DNA from: Oscillatoria nigro-viridis PCC 7112
Lineage (GTDB): Bacteria; Cyanobacteriota; Cyanobacteriia; Cyanobacteriales; Microcoleaceae
Assembly: GCF_000317475.1 (NCBI RefSeq)
Contig: NC_019729.1
Coordinates: 5,966,501-6,030,500 of the forward strand
Direction: 5' to 3'
DNA: 64,000 nucleotides
Shown: piece by piece, positions 8,734 through 17,669 of the stretch
How the letters are laid out: the number at the start of each line of letters is the position of its first letter
How positions within the stretch are numbered: the first letter of the stretch is position 1
Position numbers and translations under genes: made by a program
The notes under the pieces: generated by a model
Told to the model about the DNA's origin: nothing
What the model saw: only the letters and a program-made list of their open reading frames with translations
Databases searched by the model: none

Positions 8734-9461
8734 CGGGACAGACACCCATCATCCCCGATGATGTGTTCCAGGAAGCCGTGCAGGGTTTCTGGGATACCCG
8801 CATCGCCCAGACACAAGCCCAGGTGCTGGCTGGCAAGGTTGACCAAGGGAACCGCAGTGCGGTGACAGGCGGCAAGCAGATGGACGGTTTCATCCTGACG
8901 CTGACTAATTTCTTGCTGGCGGCAGGTGTGCCTCAAAACCATATCCACGTTAAAAAAAGCCTAACCGTTATACCGGGGTTCTTTCGCCCGGCGAAGATGT
9001 ACGACTTTTTGGTGGTAAACCCTGAAAAACGGCAACTCAAAGTAGTCATCGAGTTGAAGAGCCAGGTTGGCAGCTTTGGCAACAACTTCAACAACCGCAC
9101 AGAAGAAGCGATGGGGGCTGCTCTCGACATCTGGACAGCTTACCGGGAAGGGGTGTTTGGCGAAGCACCTCCGCCACCGTGGTTAGGATATCTGTTTGTT
9201 TTGGAAGACAGTCCTGCCTCGCGCACCCGGGTACAGGTTGCCGAACCGCATTTCGCGGTTCTGCCAGAGTTTAGAGGGGCAAGCTATGCTAAACGCTATG
9301 AACTGTTTTGTCAGAAGATGGTACGGGAAAGGCATTTCACGGCTGCTTGCTTTTTAGTGACCGATCGCGAACAGGTAGCACAAACTCCAAATTATACCGA
9401 ACCATGTTTAGAACTGTCGGCCGCTAACTTTTTAGAACAGCTTATTCGTCATGCGCTGTAG
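8730..9461 (+). CDS. XhoI/PaeR7I-type restriction endonuclease
   Basis: This 243-aa protein resembles the XhoI/PaeR7I restriction endonuclease family. It contains AVTGGKQMDGF near residue 50 and a PD-(D/E)XK-like core: Asp92 in KMYDFLVV, then Glu108 and Lys110 in VVIELKSQVG, followed by NNFNNRTEEAMG. Family members cut CTCGAG, but the specificity here is inferred only from family resemblance. The ATG overlaps the methyltransferase stop by 4 bp, so translation of the nuclease depends on that of the methylase. The reading frame is intact and the system may be functional. Confidence 0.85.
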   Translation: MTGQTPIIPDDVFQEAVQGFWDTRIAQTQAQVLAGKVDQGNRSAVTGGKQMDGFILTLTNFLLAAGVPQNHIHVKKSLTVIPGFFRPAKMYDFLVVNPEKRQLKVVIELKSQVGSFGNNFNNRTEEAMGAALDIWTAYREGVFGEAPPPPWLGYLFVLEDSPASRTRVQVAEPHFAVLPEFRGASYAKRYELFCQKMVRERHFTAACFLVTDREQVAQTPNYTEPCLELSAANFLEQLIRHAL

Positions 9462-9536
9462 AGTTGGTTGCAGATTGACGATCGCAAATAAGGGCTGTTC
9501 TAGATTTTATAACCGCTACAATGCGGTTTTTACTTA

Positions 9537-10139
9537 TTACAAAATATCGCTTAAATCCAAAACAAAACCGGGTAATACATCTTCGCCTGACAGAGTTGCA
9601 GGCGAGTCTAAAATTTCCACCTCTGAACCTTGACGGGAGATTTCAACTTTTCTATTTTTGCGATCGAGCAACCATCCCAACCTCGCTCCATTTTTCACGT
9701 ACACTTTCATTTTAGCCCGCAATTTTTCTATAGAGTCAGTAGTCGAGCGCAGTTCCACCACAAAATCGGGACAAATCGGCGCAAATTTCTTTTTTTCTTC
9801 AGCAGTTAAAGCATCCCACCTGTCGCGGCGCACCCAAGCAGCATCGGGAGAAATATCTGTACCGTCGGGCAGTTTAAATCCAGTAGAAGAATCAAAAGCA
9901 ATTCCCAAATGCTTATTTTGTCTGCTCCAAGATTGAAGTTGATAGGATAAGTCAATGTTGAAATTACCTGTCTCGCTACCTGTAGGTGGCATAATAATCA
10001 ATCCTCCACTAGCAGTGCGCTCAAATCTTAAATCCCGGTTGTCTATACACAACTGAAAAAACTGCTCGTCAGTTAATTCAAGCGTTAATTCTAGGGGAGA
10101 ATGTAGGGGGATAGTTTGTGCTTCCATAACTGCCTTCAA
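9537..10139 (-). CDS. Uma2-family (DUF820) putative endonuclease
   Basis: This 200-aa protein belongs to the Uma2 family, which is hugely expanded in cyanobacteria and has a PD-(D/E)XK-like fold. Visible hallmarks are the N-terminal LTDEQFFQLCIDN, GLIIMPPTGSETG, the DISPDAAWVRRDRWD segment with the conserved Asp, and CPDFVVELRSTTDS with Asp/Glu. It ends with GEDVLPGFVLDLSDIL, the usual family C-terminus. The biological role of the family is unclear. It converges on the restriction gene. Confidence 0.9.
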   Translation of the reverse strand: MKAVMEAQTIPLHSPLELTLELTDEQFFQLCIDNRDLRFERTASGGLIIMPPTGSETGNFNIDLSYQLQSWSRQNKHLGIAFDSSTGFKLPDGTDISPDAAWVRRDRWDALTAEEKKKFAPICPDFVVELRSTTDSIEKLRAKMKVYVKNGARLGWLLDRKNRKVEISRQGSEVEILDSPATLSGEDVLPGFVLDLSDIL

Positions 10140-10150
10140 ATATTACACGA

Positions 10151-10198
10151 GTTGACAGTCAACAGTTAACCGTTAACCGTCAACAGTTGACAGTCAAC
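10151..10198. repeat. Short palindromic direct repeat
   Basis: GTTGACAGTCAAC occurs at 10151-10163 and again at 10186-10198, with GTTAACCGTTAACCGTCAAC-like sequence between. Each unit is nearly self-complementary. It lies between two same-strand genes and may be a small repeat element or a hairpin. Confidence 0.7.
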
Positions 10199-10204
10199 AA
10201 CTAA

Positions 10205-10711
10205 CTAAGTCTCTGTATAACCTTGGATATTTTCCGGTTCAAACTGCTGCAAAATATTCGCAGCTTTCCCCGTCAAATCGTCAGTACCCTTAACCGCAAT
10301 CAAAAATTTACCCGCATTCAAACGGTTGCGGTAGGGCAAAGCATCGCCGCTACCAAAAGCCATACCGCCGGCGCCTCCTACAAAAACGCTGCCCATCGCA
10401 GCGGCGATCGCACCGAGCAAGCCACCGATCGCGTGATCGCCAATTTCGCCCGCCCAGGCGAACGTCTTCAACTCAGTCATCAGACTGAAAGTAACGCCAG
10501 CAATAAAGCCAAAGGGAATCAACCAAATAGCCATGAGTTTAGCTTGTTTCTTCGCTTGCTGGTTGGGGTCGATTAAGCCAAATTCATCAGCAGTTTTGTA
10601 GCCGCGGCCCAAAATGCTGACTTGCTTCATGGGCAAGCCTTCTTTTTCCAGAGCAGTGTAGGCAGCTTCGGCTTGAATTCGATCGGGCAGTACGGCGATA
10701 AGATAATTCAT
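10205..10711 (-). CDS. Hypothetical Gly-zipper membrane protein
   Basis: This protein of about 168 aa is read from the ATG of MNYLIAVLPDRIQAEAAYTA; a start 33 bases upstream is also possible. The N-terminal about 60 residues resemble a small alpha/beta ferredoxin-like module found in general-stress-type proteins. A hydrophobic segment (LMAIWLIPFGFIAGVTF) follows, then a Gly/Ala zipper (about residues 85-120, GGLLGAIAAAMGSVFVGGAGG) and a second alpha/beta segment. This suggests a membrane-associated protein of unknown function. I cannot assign a more precise family. Confidence 0.7.
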   Translation of the reverse strand: MNYLIAVLPDRIQAEAAYTALEKEGLPMKQVSILGRGYKTADEFGLIDPNQQAKKQAKLMAIWLIPFGFIAGVTFSLMTELKTFAWAGEIGDHAIGGLLGAIAAAMGSVFVGGAGGMAFGSGDALPYRNRLNAGKFLIAVKGTDDLTGKAANILQQFEPENIQGYTET

Positions 10712-10884
10712 TGACAATAATTCCTGATGGTTAGGCTCGGACACCTAGAAATAATTATAGTCGGAAAAGACATACTAGCTAAGCAGTTCGGCGATTTCCA
10801 GAGCATCCGAGAGTGCGATCGGCCCGAAACCTAAAATATTTCAAGCAAAAACGGTCGGTCAAGACCGAATGCAGATACAATTCA

Positions 10885-10955
10885 AACTGCACAAAGGCAA
10901 GCTTGAGCTGAGCTGTTAGATACTGCCCCTGGTTTAAGCCTCAACTTTGTGCTCG
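10885..10955 (+). promoter_or_regulatory. Possible structured leader upstream of serA
   Basis: GCACAAAG (about 10889) followed by TTGAG can pair with CTCAACTTTGTGC (about 10941-10953), forming a broken stem with a loop of about 35 nt, 45-110 nt before the serA start. The interval 10712-11000 otherwise shows nothing clear. No known riboswitch class was recognised. Confidence 0.3.
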
Positions 10956-11000
10956 CCAACGTGCTTGCCTATTTTTACTGATTCCACTCAATTGCTTGCT

Positions 11001-12584
11001 ATGCCTAAAGTTCTAGTATCCGATCCGATCGACCAAGCCGGAATTGACATCCTCTCCCAAGTCGCGCAAGTTGACGTAAACACAGGACTCTCGGCCGAAG
11101 AACTGGTACGAATTATTCCAGATTACGACGCTTTAATGATCCGTTCTGGCACCCAAGTTACCAAAGAAATCATTGAAGCCGGGAATTCACTCAAAATCAT
11201 CGGCAGAGCCGGCGTCGGCGTAGATAATGTCGATGTACCCGCCGCTACCCGCAAAGGAATTGTAGTCGTCAATTCCCCCGAAGGCAACACGATCGCCGCC
11301 GCCGAACACGCGCTCGCCATGATGCTCTCGATGTCCCGCCACATCCCGGAAGCCAACGCATCCGTCAAAGGTGGTAAATGGGAACGCAACCGCTTTCTCG
11401 GCGTAGAAGTTTACAAAAAAACCCTCGGCATCGTCGGTTTGGGCAAAATCGGCTCCCACCTCGCCGCCGCAGCCAAAGCAATGGGCATGAAACTGCTGGC
11501 CTACGATCCCTTCATTTCGACCGAAAGAGCCGACCAGTTGGGCTGCCGCTTGGTAGAACTCAAACTGCTGATGCGCGAATCCGACTACATCACCCTGCAC
11601 ATCCCCAAAACGCCGGAAACCCTGCACTTAATTAACGCTGAAGTGCTCTCGAAAATGAAGCCGACTGCCCGCATCATAAACTGCGCCAGAGGCGGCATCA
11701 TCGACGAAGCAGCCCTCGCAGAAGCCATCAAAGAAGGCCAGATCGCCGGCGCAGCTTTGGACGTTTACGAACACGAACCGCTGCAAGCTGATTCCCCGCT
11801 GCGGACTGTCGGCCAGAACATCGTGCTGACGCCCCACTTGGGAGCATCCACAGCGGAAGCTCAGGTGAATGTGGCGATCGATGTTGCCGAACAAATTCGC
11901 GACGTGCTGTTGGGGCTGCCCGCGCGATCGGCTGTCAACATACCCGGCATTTTCCCAGACTCGATCGAAAAACTCAAACCCTACCTGCAACTCGCCGAAA
12001 CCCTCGGCAACCTCGTCAGCCAGCTAGCCGGAGGCCGAGTCGATTACCTCAACGTTCAACTGCAAGGCGAATTGGCCAGCAACCAAAGCCAGCCCGTAGT
12101 CGTTGCCGCCCTCAAAGGCCTGCTCTCCCAAGCCCTGCGAGAGCGCGTTAACTACGTCAACGCCAGCATTGAAGCCAAAGAACGCGGAATTCGCGTCGTC
12201 GAAACCAGAGACGCCTCGATTCGCGACTACACAGGCTCCCTGCACCTCTCGGCCAAGGGAACCCTCGGCGAACACACCGTGACAGGTGCAGTGCTCGGCG
12301 ACAGCGAAATTCGGATTACCAGTGTTGACGATTTCCCGGTCAACGTTTCCCCGACTCACCACATGCTGTTTACCCTGCACCGCGATATGCCGGGGATTAT
12401 TGGCAAAATTGGTTCCCAATTGGGCAGTTTTAATGTCAATATTGCCAGTATGCAGGTAGGCCGTAAAATCGTGCGAGGCGATGCGGTGATGGTTTTGAGC
12501 CTCGATGACCCTCTACCAGAAGGGATACTGGCGGAGATCCTAAAAGTTCCGGGAATTCGGGATGCTTACACAGTAAATCTTTGA
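11001..12584 (+). CDS. serA: D-3-phosphoglycerate dehydrogenase
   Basis: This enzyme oxidises 3-phosphoglycerate to 3-phosphohydroxypyruvate with NAD, the first step of phosphorylated serine synthesis. The ATG at 11001 (MPKVLVSDPI) gives 527 aa, the usual length of the long cyanobacterial/plant form, and is preferred over the upstream frame start. Visible features are GRAGVGVDN, the Rossmann motif GIVGLGKIG, the Arg region INCARGGIIDE, the catalytic His region LTPHLGAST, an intervening allosteric substrate-binding domain and a C-terminal ACT domain (LFTLHRDMPGIIGKIGSQLG). It lies upstream of prmA on the same strand with a 184-bp repeat-containing gap. Confidence 0.97.
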   Translation: MPKVLVSDPIDQAGIDILSQVAQVDVNTGLSAEELVRIIPDYDALMIRSGTQVTKEIIEAGNSLKIIGRAGVGVDNVDVPAATRKGIVVVNSPEGNTIAAAEHALAMMLSMSRHIPEANASVKGGKWERNRFLGVEVYKKTLGIVGLGKIGSHLAAAAKAMGMKLLAYDPFISTERADQLGCRLVELKLLMRESDYITLHIPKTPETLHLINAEVLSKMKPTARIINCARGGIIDEAALAEAIKEGQIAGAALDVYEHEPLQADSPLRTVGQNIVLTPHLGASTAEAQVNVAIDVAEQIRDVLLGLPARSAVNIPGIFPDSIEKLKPYLQLAETLGNLVSQLAGGRVDYLNVQLQGELASNQSQPVVVAALKGLLSQALRERVNYVNASIEAKERGIRVVETRDASIRDYTGSLHLSAKGTLGEHTVTGAVLGDSEIRITSVDDFPVNVSPTHHMLFTLHRDMPGIIGKIGSQLGSFNVNIASMQVGRKIVRGDAVMVLSLDDPLPEGILAEILKVPGIRDAYTVNL

Positions 12585-12733
12585 CGGATTTTGGAGTTTA
12601 GATTTTGGATGCCAGGGCTGATAATTGGTAATGGGTAATCGATCGTTGGTAATTGGCAAGAAAGCGGGAATTTTTCTATTAGCCAATCCTCATTCCTCAC
12701 TCCCCAGTTCCCAGTCTCCAGTTCCCCTGGGCC

Positions 12734-12766
12734 AATCTAAAATCTAAAATCTAAAATCTAAAATCG
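12734..12766. repeat. Heptanucleotide STRR, (TCTAAAA)4
   Basis: Four tandem TCTAAAA units lie directly upstream of the prmA start. Such short tandemly repeated repetitive (STRR) heptamers are common between genes of filamentous cyanobacteria. They occur again in other forms (ATCTCAA) at 29430-29455, 29575-29600 and 47717-47745. Confidence 0.85.
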
Positions 12767-12768
12767 TT

Positions 12769-13659
12769 ATGGCACATAGCTGGTGGGAAATTAGAATTCT
12801 TTGCGATCCGGCGCTGGAAGATATCATCTTTTGGCGTCTGGAACGATTTAACTGTCGGGGAACTGCTACTGAGATCAAAAGCAATTCCTGCCTGATGTCG
12901 GCTTATTTGCCCGAAGAACAAGCCCGATTGCTGGATTTGGCCGCTCTGTCTCTGTGGCTGCGCCAAGATGCTCTGTGTGCAGGTTTGCCCCTACCTGCGA
13001 TGCAGTGGGATTTGATTGAAGACGAAGACTGGGGCAGCACTTGGAAGGAGCACTGGCAGCCTCAAGAAGTGGGCGATCGCTTTTTAATTAACCCCGCCTG
13101 GTTGCCCCTACCGACTGATACAGATCGCATTATTTTGCGTTTAGATCCCGGTGTGGCCTTCGGTACTGGTGCTCACGCTACTACTCAACTTTGTCTGGAG
13201 TCGCTGGAAATGCGGCTCGGTTTTGATGACAGCAAGTGCGTAATTGCCGATATCGGGTGCGGATCGGGTATTTTGTCGATCGGCGCAGTGTTGTTGGGCG
13301 CTACAAAAGTTTATGCTTTGGATACCGATCCTTTGGCAGTGCGATCGACCATTAGCAACAGACTGCTCAACCGCGTTAATTCTCAGCAGTTGGTTGCAGA
13401 GCTCGGCAGTATCGACCGCTTGAAAGAAATGGTCGATGAGCCGATCGACGGTTTGATCTGCAACATTTTAGCAGAAGTAATCATTGATTTAATTCCGCAG
13501 TTCACTGCAATTAGCAAACCCACTACTTGGGGCGTGCTCAGCGGCATTTTGCTCGAACAAGCTAAGCCAATTGCCGACACTCTCGAACAGCACGGCTGGA
13601 TTGTCGCTACTCTGTGGAAGCGCCAAGATTGGTGTTGTTTTAATATTCGGCGCAGTTAA
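12769..13659 (+). CDS. prmA: Ribosomal protein L11 methyltransferase
   Basis: PrmA trimethylates lysines and the N-terminus of ribosomal protein L11. At 296 aa the protein is of normal length. The N-terminal substrate-recognition domain (about 1-100) contains WWEIRI, the linker has DWGSTWKEHWQP, and the catalytic domain has RLDPGVAFGTGAHATT, the AdoMet motif IADIGCGSGILSIGA and CNILAEVI. All of these are family signatures. It follows serA. Confidence 0.96.
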   Translation: MAHSWWEIRILCDPALEDIIFWRLERFNCRGTATEIKSNSCLMSAYLPEEQARLLDLAALSLWLRQDALCAGLPLPAMQWDLIEDEDWGSTWKEHWQPQEVGDRFLINPAWLPLPTDTDRIILRLDPGVAFGTGAHATTQLCLESLEMRLGFDDSKCVIADIGCGSGILSIGAVLLGATKVYALDTDPLAVRSTISNRLLNRVNSQQLVAELGSIDRLKEMVDEPIDGLICNILAEVIIDLIPQFTAISKPTTWGVLSGILLEQAKPIADTLEQHGWIVATLWKRQDWCCFNIRRS

Positions 13660-13753
13660 CGTTTTTAGATTTGAGAGTTGAGATTTTAGGACAGCATTAC
13701 GTCTGTAGAAGCGCTGCTACTATGAAATTATAAACAGCTTGAATAAGAAAGCT

Positions 13754-14236
13754 ATGGACGTTGAAGAACTATATAGGCGTTACGCTGCCGGAGAGAGATA
13801 TTTCCCGGGAGTTGATTTAAGTCATGCTGATTTAAACGTTGCTGAGGTGGAAGACCTCGAAGAACTCGAACCAGGTCAGAATGACTTGAGCGGTATCAAT
13901 CTCAGCAGTGCTAACTTGACTAGAGCCGATTTGAGTTTTGTTAATCTCAGCGGTGCTAACTTGAGCAGTGCGAACCTAGACTCTGCTACCCTATGGGGTA
14001 CGATATTGACTGGTGCTAATTTAAGTGATGCTATTCTGGATTATGCTGAACTGGCAAGCGACTTAGTGGATGTTGACTTGAGAGAAGCTAGCCTGGAGTG
14101 TACACAGTTAATTGGCACTAATCTGACGAGAGCCAACTTGATGGGTTCATACTTTGCAGCCACCGGAGAAGGTCGTTTGACTTTCTGCAATACCATCATG
14201 CCGGATGGCACCATTAGAAATGACAATTCATCTTAA
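13754..14236 (+). CDS. Pentapeptide-repeat protein (copy 1)
   Basis: This 160-aa protein is read from ATG 13754 (MDVEELYRRYAAGERYF). The TTG 15 bases upstream is less likely, because the paralogue at 16963 has the same MDVEELYRRYAAGER start. A(D/N)LxX repeats run from about residue 15 to 140, which predicts a right-handed quadrilateral beta-helix. Closely related to the 16963-17616 gene, including upstream sequence (ATGAAA-TATAAAC and AAGCTATGGA), it is part of a duplicated block with nuclease C-terminal remnants. Function is unknown. Confidence 0.88.
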   Translation: MDVEELYRRYAAGERYFPGVDLSHADLNVAEVEDLEELEPGQNDLSGINLSSANLTRADLSFVNLSGANLSSANLDSATLWGTILTGANLSDAILDYAELASDLVDVDLREASLECTQLIGTNLTRANLMGSYFAATGEGRLTFCNTIMPDGTIRNDNSS

Positions 14237-14297
14237 AGTGATTGATAGATCGAGTTTGACTTGAAAATGGTACTGGAGATGGTATAACGCTTCTTAG

Positions 14298-14360
14298 AAA
14301 AATGAGGTATGCGAGCGAGCGATTACCAATTACCGATTGCCGAGCATACCTCATTTTTTT
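14298..14360. terminator. Bidirectional terminator-like hairpin
   Basis: AAAAATGAGGTATGC (14298-14312) is inverted as GCATACCTCATTTTTTT (14344-14360), giving a stem of about 12 bp with a long loop and T-tracts on both sides. It lies between two converging pentapeptide genes. Confidence 0.75.
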
Positions 14361-14413
14361 GATAACCGCTATTATGATTTATTTTGATTATGTACTTAGC
14401 AAAGTCAAAAGTC

Positions 14414-14490
14414 TTATGATTCGATTATTTCCTCAATCTCCAGAGGGAATATTTGAGAAAAAGTCAAGCTCAGTCAACTCCTCGATTTGG
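14414..14490 (-). pseudogene. Vestige of the nuclease C-terminus (third copy)
   Basis: On the reverse strand this stretch reads INQIEELTELDFFSNIPSGD then a stop. The intact paralogue has DYLEELTGYDFLSNVPEEIQ at the same place. Shifting frame by one base after SNI restores PLEIEEIIES, matching PEEIQEIIETDS. It is therefore a frameshifted relic of the last about 25 codons of the DNA/RNA non-specific endonuclease found at 15167 and 17670. It abuts the stop of the reverse-strand pentapeptide gene. Confidence 0.7.
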
Positions 14491-15057
14491 TTAATCGTCA
14501 GATTCCATCTCAGCATATTTATCAGTCACAACTTGTCCATCTGGCATGATAGTATTTCGCATGTAGGCTTCGTTTAAATTGCAACCTTCAACGAGTGCTC
14601 CTCTCAAATTGGCCTCATACAGACAAGTTTCACCCATAATTGCATTTCTAAGGTCTGCTCCTTCCAGATTGGCTCGTTCCAAGCTAACTTCAACTAAAAG
14701 AGTATTTCTCAGGTTGGCATTCCGGAGATTAGTACATTCCAAATTACCACCCCTAAATTTGGCATTACTTAGATTAGCTCTCTCCAAGGAAGCATTTTCT
14801 AGGTTGGTTTCTAAATAAGTATTAGACAAGTCTGCTTCGTCCAGAATAGCATAGCTCAAGTCAGCGAATTGCAACTTAGCTGACTTAAAAATGCTAAGCC
14901 TGAGATTGGCTTCTTGCAGACGAGCGCTCATCAAGTTAGCTTCAGTGAAGTCAGCCTCACTCAAGTTTACGCCTCTTAGTTTGGCGCGTTGTAGGTTAAC
15001 ACGACGAAAATCTCTTTCACCCGCCGCGTACATTTTGATCGGTTGTTCTGCGTCCAT
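14491..15057 (-). CDS. Pentapeptide-repeat protein (reverse-strand copy)
   Basis: This 188-aa protein starts MDAEQPIKMYAAGERDFRRV, a diverged version of the start shared by the two forward copies. It has about 28 A(N/D)LxX-type pentapeptides from residue 18 to 170 (for example ANLRNAN, ANLEGADLRNA) and ends NTIMPDGQVVTDKYAEMESDD; NTIMP(D/G)G is shared by all three paralogues. A right-handed beta-helix is expected. Targets are unknown. It lies between the vestigial and the truncated nuclease copies. Confidence 0.88.
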   Translation of the reverse strand: MDAEQPIKMYAAGERDFRRVNLQRAKLRGVNLSEADFTEANLMSARLQEANLRLSIFKSAKLQFADLSYAILDEADLSNTYLETNLENASLERANLSNAKFRGGNLECTNLRNANLRNTLLVEVSLERANLEGADLRNAIMGETCLYEANLRGALVEGCNLNEAYMRNTIMPDGQVVTDKYAEMESDD

Positions 15058-15166
15058 AACTTACCTCTTTAATATATTTACACTCTAATATGATACTGAA
15101 GTTCTTTCCTCTGGAGTAAGTCCTGACTGATGAAGTGTAAGTACCTTATCAGCCAGGAGGAATCAT

Positions 15167-16917
15167 TTATAAAAGAGGGCTAGAACTATCTGTTTCGATA
15201 ATCTCTTGAATTTCTTCAGGCACATTTGACAAAAAGTCATATCCTGTAAGCTCTTCAAGATAATCAACATTAACTCGCCACTGTTGCCAGTCTTTCCAGT
15301 TAGTTACACCATTGGGAAGAAATCCGTTAGGATATGATGGACTATCTGGCAATCTGTAGTTGGGATCGGGAGTGCTTCGATTGCGTCTATTGGGTGTTAT
15401 GACAGCAATGACCTGCGTATTGGCAGTGACATCAGCTATTCCTTGACCGGGTTCTAAGGGAAGGATAATTTTCCAAGTGTAGTTAGGTATCCCAATAGTT
15501 TTCGGATTGGGAGTCAAAATACCATCTGGATCGAGAACAACTCTGCCCCGAGTATTTGTTGAAATTGTGTTGTGGATCTCTCTGAGGTCAGAATGACCTC
15601 TAGGTACTGCGGGACTGTAATCAAAACCGCCAGCAATAATGTAGAGTTCGCTGTTATCTTCCTCAACAAGGTCTCGGCTGTAGTCTTCGAGAGCAAACCA
15701 CGCACTCTCTCCGCGATTATTGCCTCGATGTTGTGGAAGTACGTTGGTTGTTAGGAATGTGGAATATATATCTTTGTAAGTCCTGCTTCGATCCGCAGCA
15801 GCAGTCATATGACCGCGATCAAAGTCTCTTTGATTGCGCCTATAATCGGGCCCTTGAGTTTTTATCCATGTCTCAGGGAGTGTGGGATCGGCTACCCAAG
15901 GATAATCCGCAAAATAGTTAGCACGGTAACTACTATCAGGAGAAGTAAGAGTAATTCCACTGCCAGTATCAAGAATAGGAGGGGGAAAACCAACAGGAGG
16001 ATACTTACTAGGATCGTTGAGTTCAAGGTCTTCCTGTTGAATAGTTCCCAGCCATGACTTGTTTAACTGCCAACTCACCCAATTAGGCCCCTTGATAGCA
16101 TCATTGTAAGATAATGAATACTGTGGCTTTTCAATCAAGTAATTTTCGCGGTGAGTATCTTCAGAAGGGCGAGCAAAAGTGGGATTTCCTAACTTGAGAT
16201 GAATGCTATTAAAGAAAACATCATCCAGATAAACTTGACTGTCTCCTTCTACATTAAACTGCAACAAGACAGGTTTGCCGCGTAGATCGTCAGGAACATT
16301 CAGGTGAAATGTTTCAAATCCTTGTTCAGCGTAAGCTAGATTGTTGGTGTAGGGATCTCTGTAGCCGACAACATTATAATCGTAGTAACCAACCGCATTA
16401 GGACGGGCAAGAGAATTCGGATCTAACGGGTTAATTAATGTATCTGGATCGGCAGCCCTCGTCAGTTCGATCGGGGTTAAATCCTGCCACTCTTCAGTGG
16501 TTGATTCCGTTCCTTTGATAGAAACTTTGAGTTGACCGCCACTAGGGTTAGGTACGTGAAGATTGAAGCGCAAAGTTCCAGACTCAGGCACGACAAAACG
16601 GTTGTGGGTAATACTTTTTCCTGATTCTAGTTTCAGAGCATAATTTGGTTGAGTACGATCGACTCCTATCCTATCGAGTTCCGCATCCAAAGCCGGAGCA
16701 TCCGTTGCAGATAGCTGATTCACATCAACGAGATTGTTTGTAGTTACACTCGCTGACGTTTCACCATTATGAAAAGACCAACCAGGAATCGCATCAGAAA
16801 AAATAGTCCGATTACCACCCTGCGGATTGAAAACAGCATCGAAATTGCCGTTAAACAGAGTGGGAACCGCAAAATCTCACCGCATTCTGGCATCATAAGT
16901 ATTCTCAAAATCAACCG
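15167..16917 (-). pseudogene. Truncated duplicate of the large nuclease gene (C-terminal third)
   Basis: The open frame 15167-16723 (518 codons) and the sequence up to 16917 copy the C-terminal part of the 17670-23286 gene. From about 16690 to 16917 the two are nearly identical, then they diverge abruptly at about 16919. A TGA (16877-16879 on the forward strand) replaces GGA of the paralogue and cuts the upstream frame. The DNA/RNA non-specific endonuclease domain is complete and has the canonical motif DRGHMTAAADR (about 15800-15830), plus the downstream metal-site Asn region TNVLPQHRGNNRG. It lacks the N-terminal propeller and hydrolase parts and any visible promoter or start. It may be silent, or expressed from the GTG at 16723. 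Confidence 0.7.
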
Positions 16918-16962
16918 GGAAAGTGCTAATATGAAAGTATAAACAATTTGCATCAAAAAGCT

Positions 16963-17616
16963 ATGGATGTTGAAGAATTATATAGACGTTACGCTGCCGG
17001 AGAGAGAGATTTCCCTGGAGTTGATTTAAGTGGAGCTAACTTCAACATTGCTAAAGTGACATTCCTCGAAGAACTCGAACCAGGTCAAAATGAGTTGAGC
17101 GGTATCAACCTCAGCGGTGCTAATTTGACCGGAGCTAAGATAAGTTTTGTTAATCTCAGCGGTGCTAACTTAAGCGGTACTCAACTATATGATGCCAGCG
17201 TGAAAAATGTTAACCTGAATGATGCCAACCTCAGTGGTTCCCATCTCTCTTTGATCAACACTTATGATTCTAGTTTCAAGCGAGCTAACCTTAAGGGGGC
17301 TATTCTGTCGGAAGCTGGTATGTACACCGTCGATCTTGAAGATGCCAACCTTAGTGAGGCCAATCTCCAATGCGCCACCATCAGAGATTCTAGTCTCAAG
17401 CGAGTTAATCTTGAGGGGGCTATTTTGTGGGAATCTGGTATGTCCAACTGCGATCTAGAGGGTGCTAACCTCAAAAAAGTTCTTTTAGATGAAGCAGGTT
17501 TTTCCGACTGCAACCTGAGAGATGCCATTTTTGACGAAGATAATTGGTGGGGTCGTTGTTATCTGAGAAACACTATCATGCCTGGAGGAACACCTCTCAC
17601 AAACGAGAGAGATTGA
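16963..17616 (+). CDS. Pentapeptide-repeat protein (copy 2)
   Basis: This 217-aa protein is read from ATG 16963 (MDVEELYRRYAAGERDFPG) and has about 32 pentapeptide units. The central two 45-aa blocks repeat (ATIRDSSLKRVNLEGAILWE and LINTYDSSFKRANLKGAILS), showing internal duplication. It ends with NTIMPGGTPLTNERD. It is the longer sister of the 13754 gene and converges on the large nuclease gene, an arrangement repeated upstream. Confidence 0.88.
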   Translation: MDVEELYRRYAAGERDFPGVDLSGANFNIAKVTFLEELEPGQNELSGINLSGANLTGAKISFVNLSGANLSGTQLYDASVKNVNLNDANLSGSHLSLINTYDSSFKRANLKGAILSEAGMYTVDLEDANLSEANLQCATIRDSSLKRVNLEGAILWESGMSNCDLEGANLKKVLLDEAGFSDCNLRDAIFDEDNWWGRCYLRNTIMPGGTPLTNERD

Positions 17617-17669
17617 GGAATGAAGCGGAGACAGGACGTACATCCGCTTCAGGAGAAATCAGTGTTGTG

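Noticed and set aside
11187..12419. Reverse-strand ORFs (146, 120, 131 codons) inside serA
   Set aside because: They are shadows of a GC-biased, highly conserved gene on the other strand.
14302..14577. 91-codon forward ORF overlapping the pentapeptide gene end
   Set aside because: It runs across the terminator hairpin and the nuclease relic, opposite a real gene, and has no recognisable composition.
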